From the NCBI GenBank assembly GCA_965199765.1, contig CBDATC010000001.1, positions 1,473,263 to 1,537,262 of the forward strand: a stretch of DNA of 64,000 bases. The letters run 5' to 3'. The notes beneath the pieces were generated by a model. That model was given only the letters and a program-made list of their open reading frames with translations, was not told where the DNA came from and did no database searches. The position numbers and the translations under genes were made by a program. Shown here piece by piece: positions 35,310 through 44,337 of this stretch. The stretch is from JAPOXR01 sp965199765. Its GTDB lineage: Bacteria > Pseudomonadota > Alphaproteobacteria > Rhodobacterales > Rhodobacteraceae. Position 1 is the stretch's first letter; every line of letters begins with the position of its first letter.

Positions 35310-36235
35310 AGCGCGCGCTTTCCCTGCGAACGGGTTGTGATGGCCGTGCCGGCTGCGATGATCGCGAAAATTCCTAAAAGCGAGAATGCATCGGGGATTT
35401 GAGACCAGAAAACCCATCCCCAAAATCCAGCGAATAAAAGGAAACTATATTCAAACACACCCATATAAGTAGGGTCGGCAATTTGGTAGCCTCGGATCAG
35501 CCCCGCAACTGCGATCAGCGAACCGATTGCCTGCACAAATGTCCACGCCAGAAAAGAAGCGGTTGGAGTTCTCCAGCCTTCAGTGAAAAATGGTGCCGCA
35601 GCTCTCCAACTGTCCGGCACCGTTGCAAGCGAAAACACCATGACGCCCACAATGCCGAAAAGACCAATTGCCAGATAGAACGCCAGCAGAATGACAAACG
35701 TATCTTCATTTGAACAAAAGTGTCGAGTCATCAGCTGACCCAATCCGTAAAGCACAGCTGCGAACAAAGGGAAAAGAACAATGAGGTCCAAATTGCCCAG
35801 ATCAGGTTTAAGAACCAGCAACACCCCGCTGAAGCCTACCAATACTGCAGCAATCCGAAAGATTCCGATGCGTTTTCGAAACAGCAAAACAGAGAAGATG
35901 AGCACAAAAATCGGAGCTGCAAACAGTCCGGCCCCAGCTTCGGCGATCGGCATTAAGGCCAATGATCCAAAATACAGCAGCATTGATCCAGCAATGAGAA
36001 CCGACCGGATAGCCAGGATCAATGGCTGGAGGGGACGAAACGAGCGATTCCGAATACGCAGCAAGAGCACAATCAGAGGGATGCTCATGATCGAACGCAC
36101 TGCATGAAATTGCCAAAGGCCAGCTTCAGTAGCAATCATAGGGATCATATTGTCTATGAGTCCTATGACCGCCATCGCGCTGACAATCAAAAGTCCTCCC
36201 TGAATAATCCTCTGCTGATCGCCGGCAGGATTCAT
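35306..36235 (-). CDS. EamA/DMT-family transporter
   Basis: 309-aa integral membrane protein with about ten hydrophobic segments in two EamA repeats (APIFVLIFSVLLFRKRIGIFRIAAVLVGFSGVLLVLKP closes the first). ATG 36235 has AGGTGA 6 bp upstream. Substrate is unknown; the family exports amino acids and metabolites. The tail overlaps the converging MFS gene. Confidence 0.88.
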   Translation of the reverse strand: MNPAGDQQRIIQGGLLIVSAMAVIGLIDNMIPMIATEAGLWQFHAVRSIMSIPLIVLLLRIRNRSFRPLQPLILAIRSVLIAGSMLLYFGSLALMPIAEAGAGLFAAPIFVLIFSVLLFRKRIGIFRIAAVLVGFSGVLLVLKPDLGNLDLIVLFPLFAAVLYGLGQLMTRHFCSNEDTFVILLAFYLAIGLFGIVGVMVFSLATVPDSWRAAAPFFTEGWRTPTASFLAWTFVQAIGSLIAVAGLIRGYQIADPTYMGVFEYSFLLFAGFWGWVFWSQIPDAFSLLGIFAIIAAGTAITTRSQGKRAL

Positions 36236-36668
36236 TTCATCACCTATGCAGCCCAGGGAGCAGCCAACTACGAATTTGGCCTTTGGAGAACAAAAGCCCG
36301 CCAGCAAAGATCAATGTATACGTCCTCGAACCAGCGAGGTTGCCGTTTACCATAGACCAGTGACCAGCGCATGCATTTCCTTTTTTTTGCGGAATCGCCG
36401 GGTCGGCGGCACGGGATGACGCATTGTCAGGAGAGGCAAAATTGACCCGCCGCAGTCAGCATCCGCTTACTTGCTGCTTCAAGTGGCCGGAAAGCTCGAA
36501 AGTCCAAGGCCGATTGCCTGGAGTTTTTGCGATCGACGAATGTGCGGTGTTTGCAATGGCCATATCGTTTTTTCATCGCGCATGCTGCTCGGACCCACAA
36601 AAGGTTGATTGCTTTTCTGCCATAGCCGCTCATTTTACTGCTGAATGTAATGCAATGCGCTGTGCCGA
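36236..36668. other. Region without a recognisable gene beside the conserved cluster
   Basis: About 430 bp. In related genomes, as I recall, infA, maf and similar genes follow the phosphatase; here none of them is visible, and short frames on both strands lack signatures. It probably marks a rearrangement point. Confidence 0.5.
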
Positions 36669-37130
36669 TTACAATGAACTTGGATCGCCAAAATGATTGA
36701 CAATTAAGTCCATGATCTGATCCCGGGTCGTGCGGAAGTAGTCTAGGCACTCCTCTCTCCGCTCACTCATTCCGGTTGGGTCGAGAACATGCCAATAGAT
36801 CAGTTCAAGCGCAAAATAGCGTTGATGTTTGCTGGCCATGCTTAAGGCGGCTGGTGATAGGGCAACAATCAATTCAAAACTTGCTAGATCATCTTCAAGT
36901 CCGCGCATGGCATGCATAGCGCGTGTCCGGTGCTGCGAAAGTTCAACACCGATTTCCTGGCATACGGCGACCGCGTATCCGTCAATGTCCATTTCACCGC
37001 GAACACCGGCTGATTGAACATAGGTGCGATGCCCGTACAATTTCTTCATGATGCCTTCTGCCATGGGAGAGCGAACCGCGTTTTGATCGCAGCAAAACAA
37101 TACCGACGATGGAAGCCGGTTCTTCGACAT
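36669..37130 (-). CDS. Low-molecular-weight protein-tyrosine phosphatase / arsenate-reductase-like protein
   Basis: 153-aa LMW-PTP fold with the P-loop CDQNAVRS (C-x5-R) and a general-acid Asp in VLDPTG. Sequence and gene context (behind hisD and UPF0262) match the alphaproteobacterial protein often named an ArsC-like phosphatase. There are no ars genes nearby, so arsenate reduction is unlikely to be its main job. It starts four bases after the UPF0262 stop. Confidence 0.88.
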   Translation of the reverse strand: MSKNRLPSSVLFCCDQNAVRSPMAEGIMKKLYGHRTYVQSAGVRGEMDIDGYAVAVCQEIGVELSQHRTRAMHAMRGLEDDLASFELIVALSPAALSMASKHQRYFALELIYWHVLDPTGMSERREECLDYFRTTRDQIMDLIVNHFGDPSSL

Positions 37131-37134
37131 TGGC

Positions 37135-37623
37135 TTAGAGCGGCATTACAGCGGCATAAAGAAGAGTGAACAACTGCCGCGCTGTCTGCTGGTCCATCTC
37201 AAAATGGTGTTTGAGTTGCTCACGCAGAATGTCAGCCCCCTCATTGTGCACGATCGTGCGGTACATGTCGAATTGCTCAAGTTCGGAAGCAGGCATGGTG
37301 TGCACCGCATCAAAGTAGTTTTGACAAACTTTCGCATAATCTTTGAAGTGGGGCCGCAAGCGTGACATCGAAAAAAGCCTGCGAATAGGCCGACTGCCAT
37401 CCTCAAATCGTATTTCAAACACCGCGTAATTGTTTTCTAGCGAAAAATACAAGCGATATGGGCCAGACGGAGGGGTTCTGCCTTTGCGTGGAACGATGAC
37501 AAATGAATTCTGTTGGCAGAGTTCAAAGATTGCAATCTTCAGGTCTCTGTCCACTTGCTCGGAAATCCGCCGTTCGTCATCTAATTTGATCTCGACTGAT
37601 GAAATTCTGTCTGTCTCAGCCAT
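37135..37623 (-). CDS. UPF0262 family protein
   Basis: 162-aa conserved alphaproteobacterial protein of unknown function. The N-terminus ISSVEIKLDDERRI, FVIVPRKGRTPPSGPYRLYFSLENNYAVFEI and the terminal FEMDQQTARQLFTLL are typical. ATG 37623 overlaps the end of hisD by 8 bp, so it is translated with hisD. The frame is open to 37728, but only inside hisD. Confidence 0.92.
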   Translation of the reverse strand: MAETDRISSVEIKLDDERRISEQVDRDLKIAIFELCQQNSFVIVPRKGRTPPSGPYRLYFSLENNYAVFEIRFEDGSRPIRRLFSMSRLRPHFKDYAKVCQNYFDAVHTMPASELEQFDMYRTIVHNEGADILREQLKHHFEMDQQTARQLFTLLYAAVMPL

Positions 37624-38929
37624 CGCCAAGGACCTCAAGCGCCGAGCGTCGGTTCTGCAGTGATCTAGCGTGTCCAAAGAGTCCTTCTGACTTTGCAAGA
37701 ATCTCTGCAGGACGGGCAAGTTCGACAAATTCTGTGCGGTTTAGTTCGAGTATGGTTGTTCGTTTGAGGAAGTTCAGCACAGACAAACCCGATGCAAATC
37801 TTGCGGTTCCCATTGTGGGCAATACATGATTCGGGCCAGCAATGTAGTCTCCAATTGCCTCTGGGGTCCATCTGCCGACAAAAACCGCACCGGCGTTGCG
37901 AACGTTTTCCAAATGCACGGAAGCGTCGGACAGAAGCAGCTGCAGGTGTTCCGGAGCGATCCGATTGGCCAATTTCACCGCTTGGTCAATACTTTGGGTA
38001 ACAATCACGGCTCCATATCGATGCCAGCTGGCGGAGGCGATTTCCTGTCTGTCCATCGCCGGCAATTGACGGTCTATCTGAGTTATGGTTTCAGCGCCGA
38101 TGTTCTCGCTGTCTGTGAGCAGGATTGCCTGCGCATCCGAGTCATGTTCAGCCTGGGCCAATAGATCCGATGCGATCCATGATGGGTCCACAGAATGATC
38201 AGCAATGATTGTCACCTCGGACGGGCCGGCAACCGAGTCAATGCCCACATCTCCGAAGACCAGCTTTTTGGCGGCGGCAACGAAGGCATTTCCGGGCCCT
38301 GCCAATGTGTCAACGCGCGGGATTGTTTCAGTCCCATAAGCCAACGCGGCGATAGCCTGCGCACCGCCAATTCGGTAGATTTCGTCGAGACCTGCTATTC
38401 GGGCGGCGGCCAAAACCTGCGGATTAATGTTTCCGTTGGGTGTCGGAACCACCATAACAATTCTTCTGACGCCCGCGACCTTCGCGGGAATAGCGTTCAT
38501 GAGCACGGAAGAAGGGTATGCGGCAGTGCCGCCGGGCACATAGATGCCCGCAGTGTCAATTGCATTCCAACGCCAGCCGATAAGGGATCCATCTTCTGAA
38601 CGCTGCATGCGGTCATTCGGCAGCTGCATCGCATGAAACCGCTCAATCCGCCGGGCTGCAAGTCTCAGAGCATCAAGACAGGATTCAGACACGGACTCGG
38701 CTGACTGTTGGATTTCGTTCCGGCTAATACGGAAAGTTTGTGGTGTAACGCGGACTTGATCTAGCTTTCGAGTGAGTTCCGCTAAAGCGGAATCGCCGTT
38801 TTCGCGCACTTCATCGATGATTGCTTTGGCGCGGCGCGCAATCTCGGCATTCGCACCGGTCCGATCAGCCATTAGCCGCCGAAATCGTTCAGAAAATCCG
38901 GGATCAGAGGTGCGCAGCAGTGCTGTCAT
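37616..38929 (-). CDS. hisD: Histidinol dehydrogenase
   Basis: 437-aa zinc enzyme that performs the last two oxidations of histidine synthesis, L-histidinol to L-histidine with two NAD. Motifs: IDTAGIYVPGGTAAYPSSVLMNAIPA, YRIGGAQAIAALAYGTETIPRVD, AGPSEVTIIADHS, AQAEHDSDAQAILLTDS and RFASGLSVLNFLKRT. ATG 38929 starts just past the DUF2948 stop (38931) with minimal overlap; ATG 38944 is an alternative five residues longer. It sits in the murA-DUF2948-hisD-UPF0262 cluster and not in a his operon, as is common in Rhizobiales. Confidence 0.95.
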   Translation of the reverse strand: MTALLRTSDPGFSERFRRLMADRTGANAEIARRAKAIIDEVRENGDSALAELTRKLDQVRVTPQTFRISRNEIQQSAESVSESCLDALRLAARRIERFHAMQLPNDRMQRSEDGSLIGWRWNAIDTAGIYVPGGTAAYPSSVLMNAIPAKVAGVRRIVMVVPTPNGNINPQVLAAARIAGLDEIYRIGGAQAIAALAYGTETIPRVDTLAGPGNAFVAAAKKLVFGDVGIDSVAGPSEVTIIADHSVDPSWIASDLLAQAEHDSDAQAILLTDSENIGAETITQIDRQLPAMDRQEIASASWHRYGAVIVTQSIDQAVKLANRIAPEHLQLLLSDASVHLENVRNAGAVFVGRWTPEAIGDYIAGPNHVLPTMGTARFASGLSVLNFLKRTTILELNRTEFVELARPAEILAKSEGLFGHARSLQNRRSALEVLGDG

Positions 38930-38930
38930 G

Positions 38931-39410
38931 TTATGCGCTGTCATGGGTGGGGGGATTGGCTGATGCGGCTGGATAGGGATCCGAAATGTCGGTCAGCGTA
39001 ACTTCAACGCATTCAACATCGATGACAACATCATAATCACCCGACACAGCCAGCGTCATCGTGCCAGTGCCATCTAAACCGGGGTCAAATGCCACTTGCA
39101 GGAGTGCGCATGCCGGCGGAATAGCTTCGCTGCCGAGCTCGGGTGCATTGACTGAGATTACATCCGCGATCCGCAACAGCGAACGCACCCGTTCGGGGGG
39201 TTGATCCGCGGGGTTGTTTCCGAGTCCGGATTCCCAGCGGAACCGATTCAGAATCATCGTGTAATCTCGCTGGCCGCTGTTCCAAGCGGTTTCGCCTTTG
39301 GTGAAGATTGCATCTTGAATCAACGTTGAGATGACTTTGAGGTCTGCCTCGTCCTTTGCCCGCAGCCGCAATCGGCTGCTGCTGCCGTCTTCATAACGCG
39401 CGTCATTCAT
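38931..39410 (-). CDS. DUF2948 family protein
   Basis: 159-aa conserved alphaproteobacterial protein of unknown function, with RLRAKDEADLKVISTLIQDAI, MILNRFRWE and LRIADVISVNAPE as typical stretches. It lies between murA and hisD, overlapping murA by 4 bp. No membrane segment or signal peptide is seen. Confidence 0.9.
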   Translation of the reverse strand: MNDARYEDGSSSRLRLRAKDEADLKVISTLIQDAIFTKGETAWNSGQRDYTMILNRFRWESGLGNNPADQPPERVRSLLRIADVISVNAPELGSEAIPPACALLQVAFDPGLDGTGTMTLAVSGDYDVVIDVECVEVTLTDISDPYPAASANPPTHDSA

Positions 39411-40672
39411 TGCTTAATCCGTCGAATGTCAGCACCGCAGGCTGAAAGCTTTTCTTCAACTCTCTCATACCCACGGTCAAGATGGTAGACACGACTCACT
39501 GTTGTTTGCCCTTCAGCGGCCAATCCAGCCAATACCAGCGATACCGAGGCCCGCAGGTCTGTTGCCATGACCGGAGCGCCGCGCAGCGCCTTCACGCCGT
39601 TCACAATCGCTGTTCCTCCGGCGATTTCGATGTCAGCACCCATCCGCATCAGTTCAGGAGCGTGCATGAAGCGGTTTTCGAAAACGCTTTCTTCCAGTTG
39701 ACTCGTTCCGTCTGCGATCGTCATCGCCGCCATCATCTGCGCCTGCAGATCAGTTGGAAAACCCGGATAAGGAGCGGTGGCGACATGTGCCGGACGCAGT
39801 CGTCCGCTTTCATGCTTTATGCGTATCCCCGATTGTGTCTCGCGGATCATGACGCCAGCCTCTTGAAGCTTTTCCGCAAATGCGTTGACGAATTTCAGCT
39901 GCGCATCGACGATTGTCAGGTCGCCGCCGGTGATGGCGCCGGCCAGCATATATGTGCCGAACTCTATTCGGTCGGGTATGATTTTGTGTGTGCAGCCTGT
40001 AAGCGAGGACACGCCTTCGACTGTGATTACAGACGTCCCATCTCCTTCAATTTCAGCGCCCATGCTTCGCAGGCAGTTGGCCAGGTCAACAATTTCAGGT
40101 TCGCGGGCGGCGTTTCGGATTTCTGTTGTTCCCTTGGCCATTGTAGAGGCGAGCAAAGTGTTCTCCGTCGCGCCAACGGAAATTTGTGGAAATTCTATGA
40201 CCGCGCCGCGGAGTTCCGGCTTTGCGGCGGCATGGACATAGCCATCCTGCAATTCAATTTCAGCACCTAGCTTGGCTAGCGCTTCGAGATGTAGATTGAC
40301 CGGTCGGGCACCGATCGCGCATCCGCCGGGAAATGAAACCGAAGCGCGTCCTAAGCGGGCGAGCAAAGGGCCGAGAACCAGTATAGAAGCCCTCATTTTT
40401 CTGACAATGTCGTAATCTGCTCTGCTCCGGGTCAAACGATGCGCACTCATGGTCAGAGCTTTGCCGTCCTGCAGTGAACGAATCTCGACACCCAAAGATT
40501 CAAGGAGCCGGGTCATTGTCACGATGTCGGACAACCGCGGTGTGTTGGTGAGTGTCAGGGGATGTTCGGAAAGCAATGCCGCAGGCATGAGTGCAAGACA
40601 TGCATTTTTGGCTCCGGCGACGGAAATCGTGCCGTGCAGCGGCTTGCCGCCTATGATCTCAATTGAATCCAT
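39407..40672 (-). CDS. murA: UDP-N-acetylglucosamine 1-carboxyvinyltransferase
   Basis: 421-aa enzyme of the first committed step of peptidoglycan synthesis, transferring enolpyruvate to UDP-GlcNAc. The fosfomycin-reactive Cys is present in SFPGGCAIGARPVNLH. KNACLALMPAALL at the N-terminus and VSRVYHLDRGYERVEEKLSACGADIRR at the C-terminus are canonical. ATG 40672 follows the stop codon of a small basic gene with no gap. Confidence 0.97.
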   Translation of the reverse strand: MDSIEIIGGKPLHGTISVAGAKNACLALMPAALLSEHPLTLTNTPRLSDIVTMTRLLESLGVEIRSLQDGKALTMSAHRLTRSRADYDIVRKMRASILVLGPLLARLGRASVSFPGGCAIGARPVNLHLEALAKLGAEIELQDGYVHAAAKPELRGAVIEFPQISVGATENTLLASTMAKGTTEIRNAAREPEIVDLANCLRSMGAEIEGDGTSVITVEGVSSLTGCTHKIIPDRIEFGTYMLAGAITGGDLTIVDAQLKFVNAFAEKLQEAGVMIRETQSGIRIKHESGRLRPAHVATAPYPGFPTDLQAQMMAAMTIADGTSQLEESVFENRFMHAPELMRMGADIEIAGGTAIVNGVKALRGAPVMATDLRASVSLVLAGLAAEGQTTVSRVYHLDRGYERVEEKLSACGADIRRIKQ

Positions 40673-40834
40673 TTACCCGGCCTCGTTTGTGATCTTAGAC
40701 TTCTGACGCTGGCGAAGCTGTTGCTTTCTGCGCTGTATATTGGCTTTGAGCGCTCGCTTCAGGCGCACTCCCGATTCTCTGTCGGAACGGTGTTGCTTCT
40801 TGGATTTTACCGCTGCTCTAGATTTGTCTGCCAT
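40673..40834 (-). CDS. Small lysine/arginine-rich protein directly ahead of murA
   Basis: 53-aa frame, MADKSRAAVKSKKQHRSD then ESGVRLKRALKANIQRRKQ and QRQKSKITNEAG. It is strongly basic and probably helical. It ends at TAA immediately followed by the murA ATG, which implies translational coupling. Similar short basic ORFs precede murA in other Rhizobiales as I recall. The composition would suit RNA binding, but no function is known. Confidence 0.75.
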   Translation of the reverse strand: MADKSRAAVKSKKQHRSDRESGVRLKRALKANIQRRKQQLRQRQKSKITNEAG

Positions 40835-40951
40835 GTTTTTTGTGTAGTGAGAAAGGCGGTTTTTGTCCAGAAGGGATAAACGCTTGAGACGGTTGAAAAC
40901 ATTTTGAAACGCGTGTCTTGGCGCCGGGATATTGCTATTGCATTGTTATGG

Positions 40952-41369
40952 GCAGTGTCCAGAATCTTTCGCACTTCGATCAAGCGACGGCGGCTTCGTT
41001 ATGTTGAAGTTTCATCTCGCGCAGCGGATCCATATTCATATGCTTTCGCGTGCTCCACTGCGTGCCGGCGAAGTGTTTCAACCTGGCCGCAGCCAGGCAG
41101 AAACAGGATTGCCCATCGGGAAAGGCCCCAGCGACCCTGCTCCGTCTTCGAATTTCCTTCATCAACCGTTCAAGCGGAATGTTCGTTCTGACTTTGCGCC
41201 AATGGCTGTCGGGGAAGCTGTAACAGCCGAGCGTCTCCTGGATCTTCTGTTTGACCGGATCAACCGCTTTTGAAGCCTGCAAGAGTCTGTCACAGCATTG
41301 CACAAAATTTTGCGTTGGCTGTTCGTTGTTTTGCGCGGGTTTCCGTTCCGACAGCCCGAGATAGATCAT
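40952..41369 (-). mobile_element. IS256-family element fragment: transposase C-terminus and terminal repeat
   Basis: Minus-strand frame stopping at 40980 reads FPDSHWRKVRTNIPLERLM, EIRRRSRVAGAFPDGQS, LAAARLKHFAGTQWSTRKHMNMDPL, the conserved C-terminus of IS256-family transposases. The terminal repeat AGTGTCCAGAATCTTTCGCACT at 40953-40974 follows the stop within a few bases, as is usual for the family. Similarity fades upstream of about 41300, so the catalytic N-terminal two thirds are missing. Confidence 0.82.
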
Positions 41370-42176
41370 GGACCCGCTGGATTTTTTTCGCGCATGCCCT
41401 TACGATAAAAGAGGTCTTTCCAACCCCCTTCTTCCTCCAATGCGCGCGGTCGCGCGGAATTCAGGCCATTGGAGCAACCTGATCAGGTCCGCCTTTTCTT
41501 TACGGCGGTCGCAGGAGCCCCACCTTATCGGCTCTGCAGCAAATCCGCTGCCGTTCATTCGCCTTTCTTTCTTTGCACACCCGTAGAATGACGCACCTCG
41601 TTTGATGTGCGCCAACCGACGATCAAACCTCAAAAGATTTTCTGCCGATACCGGCATCTGGATTCCGTCGAATGGCGGATTCGAACCTGCGGCTTTCCAT
41701 CAACTGTCATGATGTGGATTAGCGGTTCAGCTCCGCGCGGCCATATCAGTCCGAATGCCGACTCGGGCATCATACATATGTCGGTATGCCGCCTGAAGAA
41801 TACCTCGCCCTCCGATTGTTATCAAAATGCATTTGGATCGTTGCTCAATTAATGCATGACTTCGATTTGCTGCGAGGAATTCTGGCTTTGTGTCAGCTAG
41901 GATAAGTCGTGGGATCCGCCAGAGAAATTTCCACAGATAACCAAGCATAAGGTCTCAATTGCGGAGAATCGAAGCATCAGGATCAGACACTTTCGTTTGA
42001 ATTCACAAAGCCGCGGAGACCAAAATTAGATAGCTTGCATAAGGTCATCGAACATGTGATTGTCGTCACGCGAATTTTGTGCATTGTGTTGATGCTTTGC
42101 ACTTACAATCGCTTGGAAAACTGTATAGCCGGCACAAGAGCGGAAGAGCTCGGAATGCTGCGATGGTTGATGCCCT
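41370..42176. other. Long region upstream of phaR without a recognisable gene
   Basis: About 800 bp. Short frames on both strands have no family signature; the first 250 bp may be degraded transposon DNA. The last 110 bp are AT-rich and hold TGCA-containing half-sites near 42076-42105 (GTGCATTGTG, GATGCTTTGCAC) that could bind PhaR; this is a weak guess. Confidence 0.45.
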
Positions 42177-42725
42177 ATGGATAACGCGCAAACACCGCTG
42201 TTGATCAAACGTTATACGAGTCGACGTCTCTACAACACAGAGACCAGCGACTACATCACTTTGCAGGAAATCTCAGACTGCATTCGGGCAGGGCGTGATG
42301 TGAAGATCGTTGATCTCAAGACCGGTGATGATCTCACGCGCCAGTATCTGCTGCAGATCATCACTGAACACGAGTCGAATGGCGAACAGGTTCTTCCACT
42401 GAATGTGCTCATGGAAGTGGTTCGTGCCTATAACAAACAGACACAGGACCTCGTTCCGCGTTTTCTCGATACAGCATTCGAGATCATTAAAGATCGCCAA
42501 ACCCAGCTTCTGGAAAATTTGAGAACTTTCCCTGACCCGATGTCGGCTTATGAAGAAATTGGGCGCCGTCAGCGGGCTTTTTTTTCAAAATCCATGGGTA
42601 GTTGGATGGGAGATCAACCAAAGAAATGTAAGAATTCCGAGTCCGCCGAGACCGAGACAGAAATTGATGAGCTCAAAGAAATGGTTGCAAATTTGCAGGC
42701 AAAAGTCGATAATCTTTCAAGCTGA
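42177..42725 (+). CDS. phaR: Polyhydroxyalkanoate synthesis repressor
   Basis: 182-aa regulator. The N-terminal PHB/PHA accumulation DNA-binding domain is unmistakable (LLIKRYTSRRLYNTETSDYITLQEI, VKIVDLKTGDDLTRQYLLQIITEHE), followed by the PHB-binding repeats (LNVLMEVVRAYNKQTQDLVPRFLD) and a C-terminal coiled coil. It represses phasin and its own gene until PHB granules titrate it away. No phaA, phaB, phaC or phaP gene is in the window. The hydratase gene follows after 18 bp. Confidence 0.95.
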   Translation: MDNAQTPLLIKRYTSRRLYNTETSDYITLQEISDCIRAGRDVKIVDLKTGDDLTRQYLLQIITEHESNGEQVLPLNVLMEVVRAYNKQTQDLVPRFLDTAFEIIKDRQTQLLENLRTFPDPMSAYEEIGRRQRAFFSKSMGSWMGDQPKKCKNSESAETETEIDELKEMVANLQAKVDNLSS

Positions 42726-42743
42726 GAGTATGAGAGGTTTCGG

Positions 42744-43550
42744 ATGCAAACGAAACGAAGAGCTTTCTCAGAACTATTCTTAGACGAAGTGACGTTACAA
42801 ATTCACGAAGCCGTCAAGGCTGGAAAGCGAATAGACCCACCAAGCGAAACGCACGGCATTGATTACGCCGCAGCCGTCGAAGTGCGGCGCAGAATGGCGA
42901 ACCTGCTCGGGCGGTACTCTGGCATGCCGACGGGCTTCAAGATCGCATTCACTTCAGCTGCGACTCAGAAATTGCTGGGATTGGACGGTCCAGAGTTTGG
43001 CTATCTGTACGCCGATTTCGAGCTGGAATATGACAAACCGGTCGACACCGGCAAACTATGCGAGCCATATGCCGAGCCGGAAATTGCTTTCGTTATGCAA
43101 GCCAATCTGCGTGGACCTGGAGTTACCCTGGACAATGTTCTGGATGCGACCAGATGCATCCGCCCAGCTATTGAAATCGTTGATTCCAGAATCGGAATGC
43201 ACCGCGCTACGAATGTGGACATGGTGGCCGACAACGCGCAGTGCGGCAGAATAATGTTAAGTCCAAATTCTTTCGGTCCCAGAGAATTCGATCTTACCTG
43301 TTCCCCCGTTTCCATTAACGTTGACGGAGAGCGCGAGGATAGCACAACCGGACAAGTCATGGGGCATCCGGCTGCTGCCGTGGCATGGCTGGCAAACAGA
43401 TTCGCCGAGACCGATGGCCGGGACGGGGAAATTGATAAAGGCGACATCATTCTGTCCGGTTCGTGCACCCGGTATCTACCGGTTCGCAAAGGTTCGGTGT
43501 TGGATGCGGATTTCGGACCAATGGGCAATTTTCACATAAACTTTGTCTGA
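42744..43550 (+). CDS. 2-keto-4-pentenoate hydratase family protein
   Basis: 268-aa member of the FAH/MhpD family, adding water to 2-hydroxypenta-2,4-dienoate-type products in aromatic meta-cleavage routes. Motifs include PTGFKIAFTSAATQKLLGL, acidic metal ligands in EPYAEPEIAFVMQ and IRPAIEIVDSRI, and GDIILSGSCTRYLPV. No further meta-cleavage genes lie nearby, so the physiological substrate is uncertain. It probably shares a transcript with phaR. Confidence 0.85.
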   Translation: MQTKRRAFSELFLDEVTLQIHEAVKAGKRIDPPSETHGIDYAAAVEVRRRMANLLGRYSGMPTGFKIAFTSAATQKLLGLDGPEFGYLYADFELEYDKPVDTGKLCEPYAEPEIAFVMQANLRGPGVTLDNVLDATRCIRPAIEIVDSRIGMHRATNVDMVADNAQCGRIMLSPNSFGPREFDLTCSPVSINVDGEREDSTTGQVMGHPAAAVAWLANRFAETDGRDGEIDKGDIILSGSCTRYLPVRKGSVLDADFGPMGNFHINFV

Positions 43551-43551
43551 G

Positions 43552-44250
43552 TCAGCTAACTGAAGCGACGTCCGCTTTGCGGAAATCAAGGAAAAATCGG
43601 GAAATCTTTTCGGAAATTTGCTCTGAATCCAAAGACTTGCCAAAGTCCGTTTTTGCTTTTTCAATCAGCTCAGGTTCGATTCCATTAGCCGGCATTTCAA
43701 TGAGGTCACGCAGAAACGGATGCTCGAATTCAGGATGCGGCTGCATCGATAAGGCTTGATCACGATAGACCAGCATCGCGAATTTACAAAATGGTGAAGA
43801 ACCGAAAACCTTGGCGTCTGCGGGTGGTTCGGTAACTTGGTCCTGATGCCATGCAATCAAGTGGACGGGTCCGTTGGCGGTTTCGTAGCGGTGGCGTCCA
43901 ATCCCCCAGCCTTCCGCCGTTTTTTTGACTTTGCCGCCCAGCGCGGTAGCCAGCACCTGGTGACCGAAACACAATCCTACGATCGGCACGGAAGCGGCAT
44001 AGCATTGCCGCAGAAATTCCTCGAGGCGCCGAATCCAAGGGAGATCTTCATAAACTGCATGACGGGAACCGGTAACCAACCAGCCATCCGCATCACGCGG
44101 TTTGTTTGGAAACTCATCTTCAACCACGCTCCAAGTTTCGAATTCAAATCCTCTGCCTCCAAGAAATCGTTCGAACATATTTGAAAATTGACCGTGCCGC
44201 TGCCGCAGCGGTTCACGGACAAGTCCGGCCTGCAGTATGCCTATTTTCAT
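43552..44250 (-). CDS. Class I glutamine amidotransferase-like protein
   Basis: 232-aa GATase1-fold protein. The nucleophile elbow VGLCFGHQVLATALGG carries Cys, and the His-Glu pair is in QPHPEFEHPF, so the triad is complete. No synthetase domain is attached. Stand-alone relatives are annotated as GMP-synthase-like or gamma-glutamyl hydrolases of amines (PuuD-like), and the true acceptor is unknown. Confidence 0.87.
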   Translation of the reverse strand: MKIGILQAGLVREPLRQRHGQFSNMFERFLGGRGFEFETWSVVEDEFPNKPRDADGWLVTGSRHAVYEDLPWIRRLEEFLRQCYAASVPIVGLCFGHQVLATALGGKVKKTAEGWGIGRHRYETANGPVHLIAWHQDQVTEPPADAKVFGSSPFCKFAMLVYRDQALSMQPHPEFEHPFLRDLIEMPANGIEPELIEKAKTDFGKSLDSEQISEKISRFFLDFRKADVASVS

Positions 44251-44337
44251 ATGAAATTCCTTTCTTGATGACCGCAGACGTTTTTGAGCGGCGGCGGCAT
44301 GCTTGATTCAGCAGATGCCGGCTTGCCTTTCAATCGG

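Noticed and set aside
36427..36750. 107-codon minus-strand frame beside the LMW phosphatase gene
   Set aside because: Overlaps the phosphatase 3' end, no ribosome site, no family resemblance.
36669..37130. Arsenate reductase with an arsenic-resistance role
   Set aside because: The P-loop fits LMW phosphatases in general and no arsR, arsB or acr3 gene is nearby; the housekeeping context argues against it.
39482..40270. 262-codon plus-strand frame inside murA
   Set aside because: Antisense to intact murA with all its motifs; no recognisable domain.
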